Source: a bacterium
GTDB taxonomy: Bacteria > Chloroflexota > Dormibacteria > UBA8260 > Bog-877
Length of the DNA: 7,273 bases
Direction of reading: 5' to 3'
Assembly: GCA_021817025.1 (NCBI GenBank)
Contig: JAKAWF010000161.1
Coordinates: 1-7,273, forward strand
Below, one piece after another: positions 6,924-7,273 of the stretch. The notes beneath the pieces are model-generated. The model was not told the DNA's origin, did not search any database, and saw only the letters and a program-made list of their open reading frames with translations. The position numbers and the translations under genes are program-made. How positions within the stretch are numbered: position 1 is the stretch's first letter; every line of letters starts with the position of its first letter.

Positions 6924-7273
<350 letters not shown>

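Overview
The window is a high-GC bacterial chromosome segment holding the core ribosomal-protein / RNA-polymerase cluster: rplK (3' part), rplA, rplJ, rplL, rpoB and rpoC (5' part), all on the plus strand. One non-ribosomal gene, a minus-strand GH114-family lipoprotein glycosidase, sits between rplA and rplJ. The high GC, G/C-ending codons, TANNNT-type -10 elements, GTG and TTG starts and lack of large insertions in the beta subunit suggest a high-GC Terrabacteria lineage (Actinomycetota, Chloroflexota or Dormibacterota-like). This placement is inference; the window has no species-level marker that can be read by eye.

Layout. Positions 2-307 encode the C-terminal 101 residues of L11. Position 367-1074 encodes L1, preceded by a 16-bp perfect palindrome and a clear Shine-Dalgarno. 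A hairpin fills the 19-bp convergent junction at 1075-1093. The GH114 lipoprotein runs leftward from 2035 to 1094. Positions 2036-2253 are a compact divergent control region. It holds a leftward -10 placed for a leaderless lipoprotein mRNA, a rightward TATACT -10 for rplJ, an L10-leader-like RNA and further hairpins with an alternative-pairing possibility. rplJ (2254-2802) and rplL (2868-3251) encode the L10/L12 stalk. Two tandem hairpins and an extended -10 lie in the rplL-rpoB gap, which looks like an attenuator plus internal promoter. rpoB (3387-6917) is full length, and rpoC begins at a TTG (7023) and runs off the window.

How it works together. L11, L1, L10 and L12 build the two lateral stalks of the 50S subunit, and beta and beta' form the catalytic core of RNA polymerase. 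The gene order is the widespread bacterial one, but the lipoprotein gene splits it into rplKA and rplJL-rpoBC transcription blocks. The second block therefore needs its own promoter, and one is visible. No CRISPR array, mobile element or tRNA is seen. The more unusual content is the misfit glycosidase and its shared promoter zone with rplJ, the RNA structures in the two regulatory gaps, and a three-fold 11-residue repeat at the C-terminus of L10 that suggests a stalk carrying three L12 dimers.
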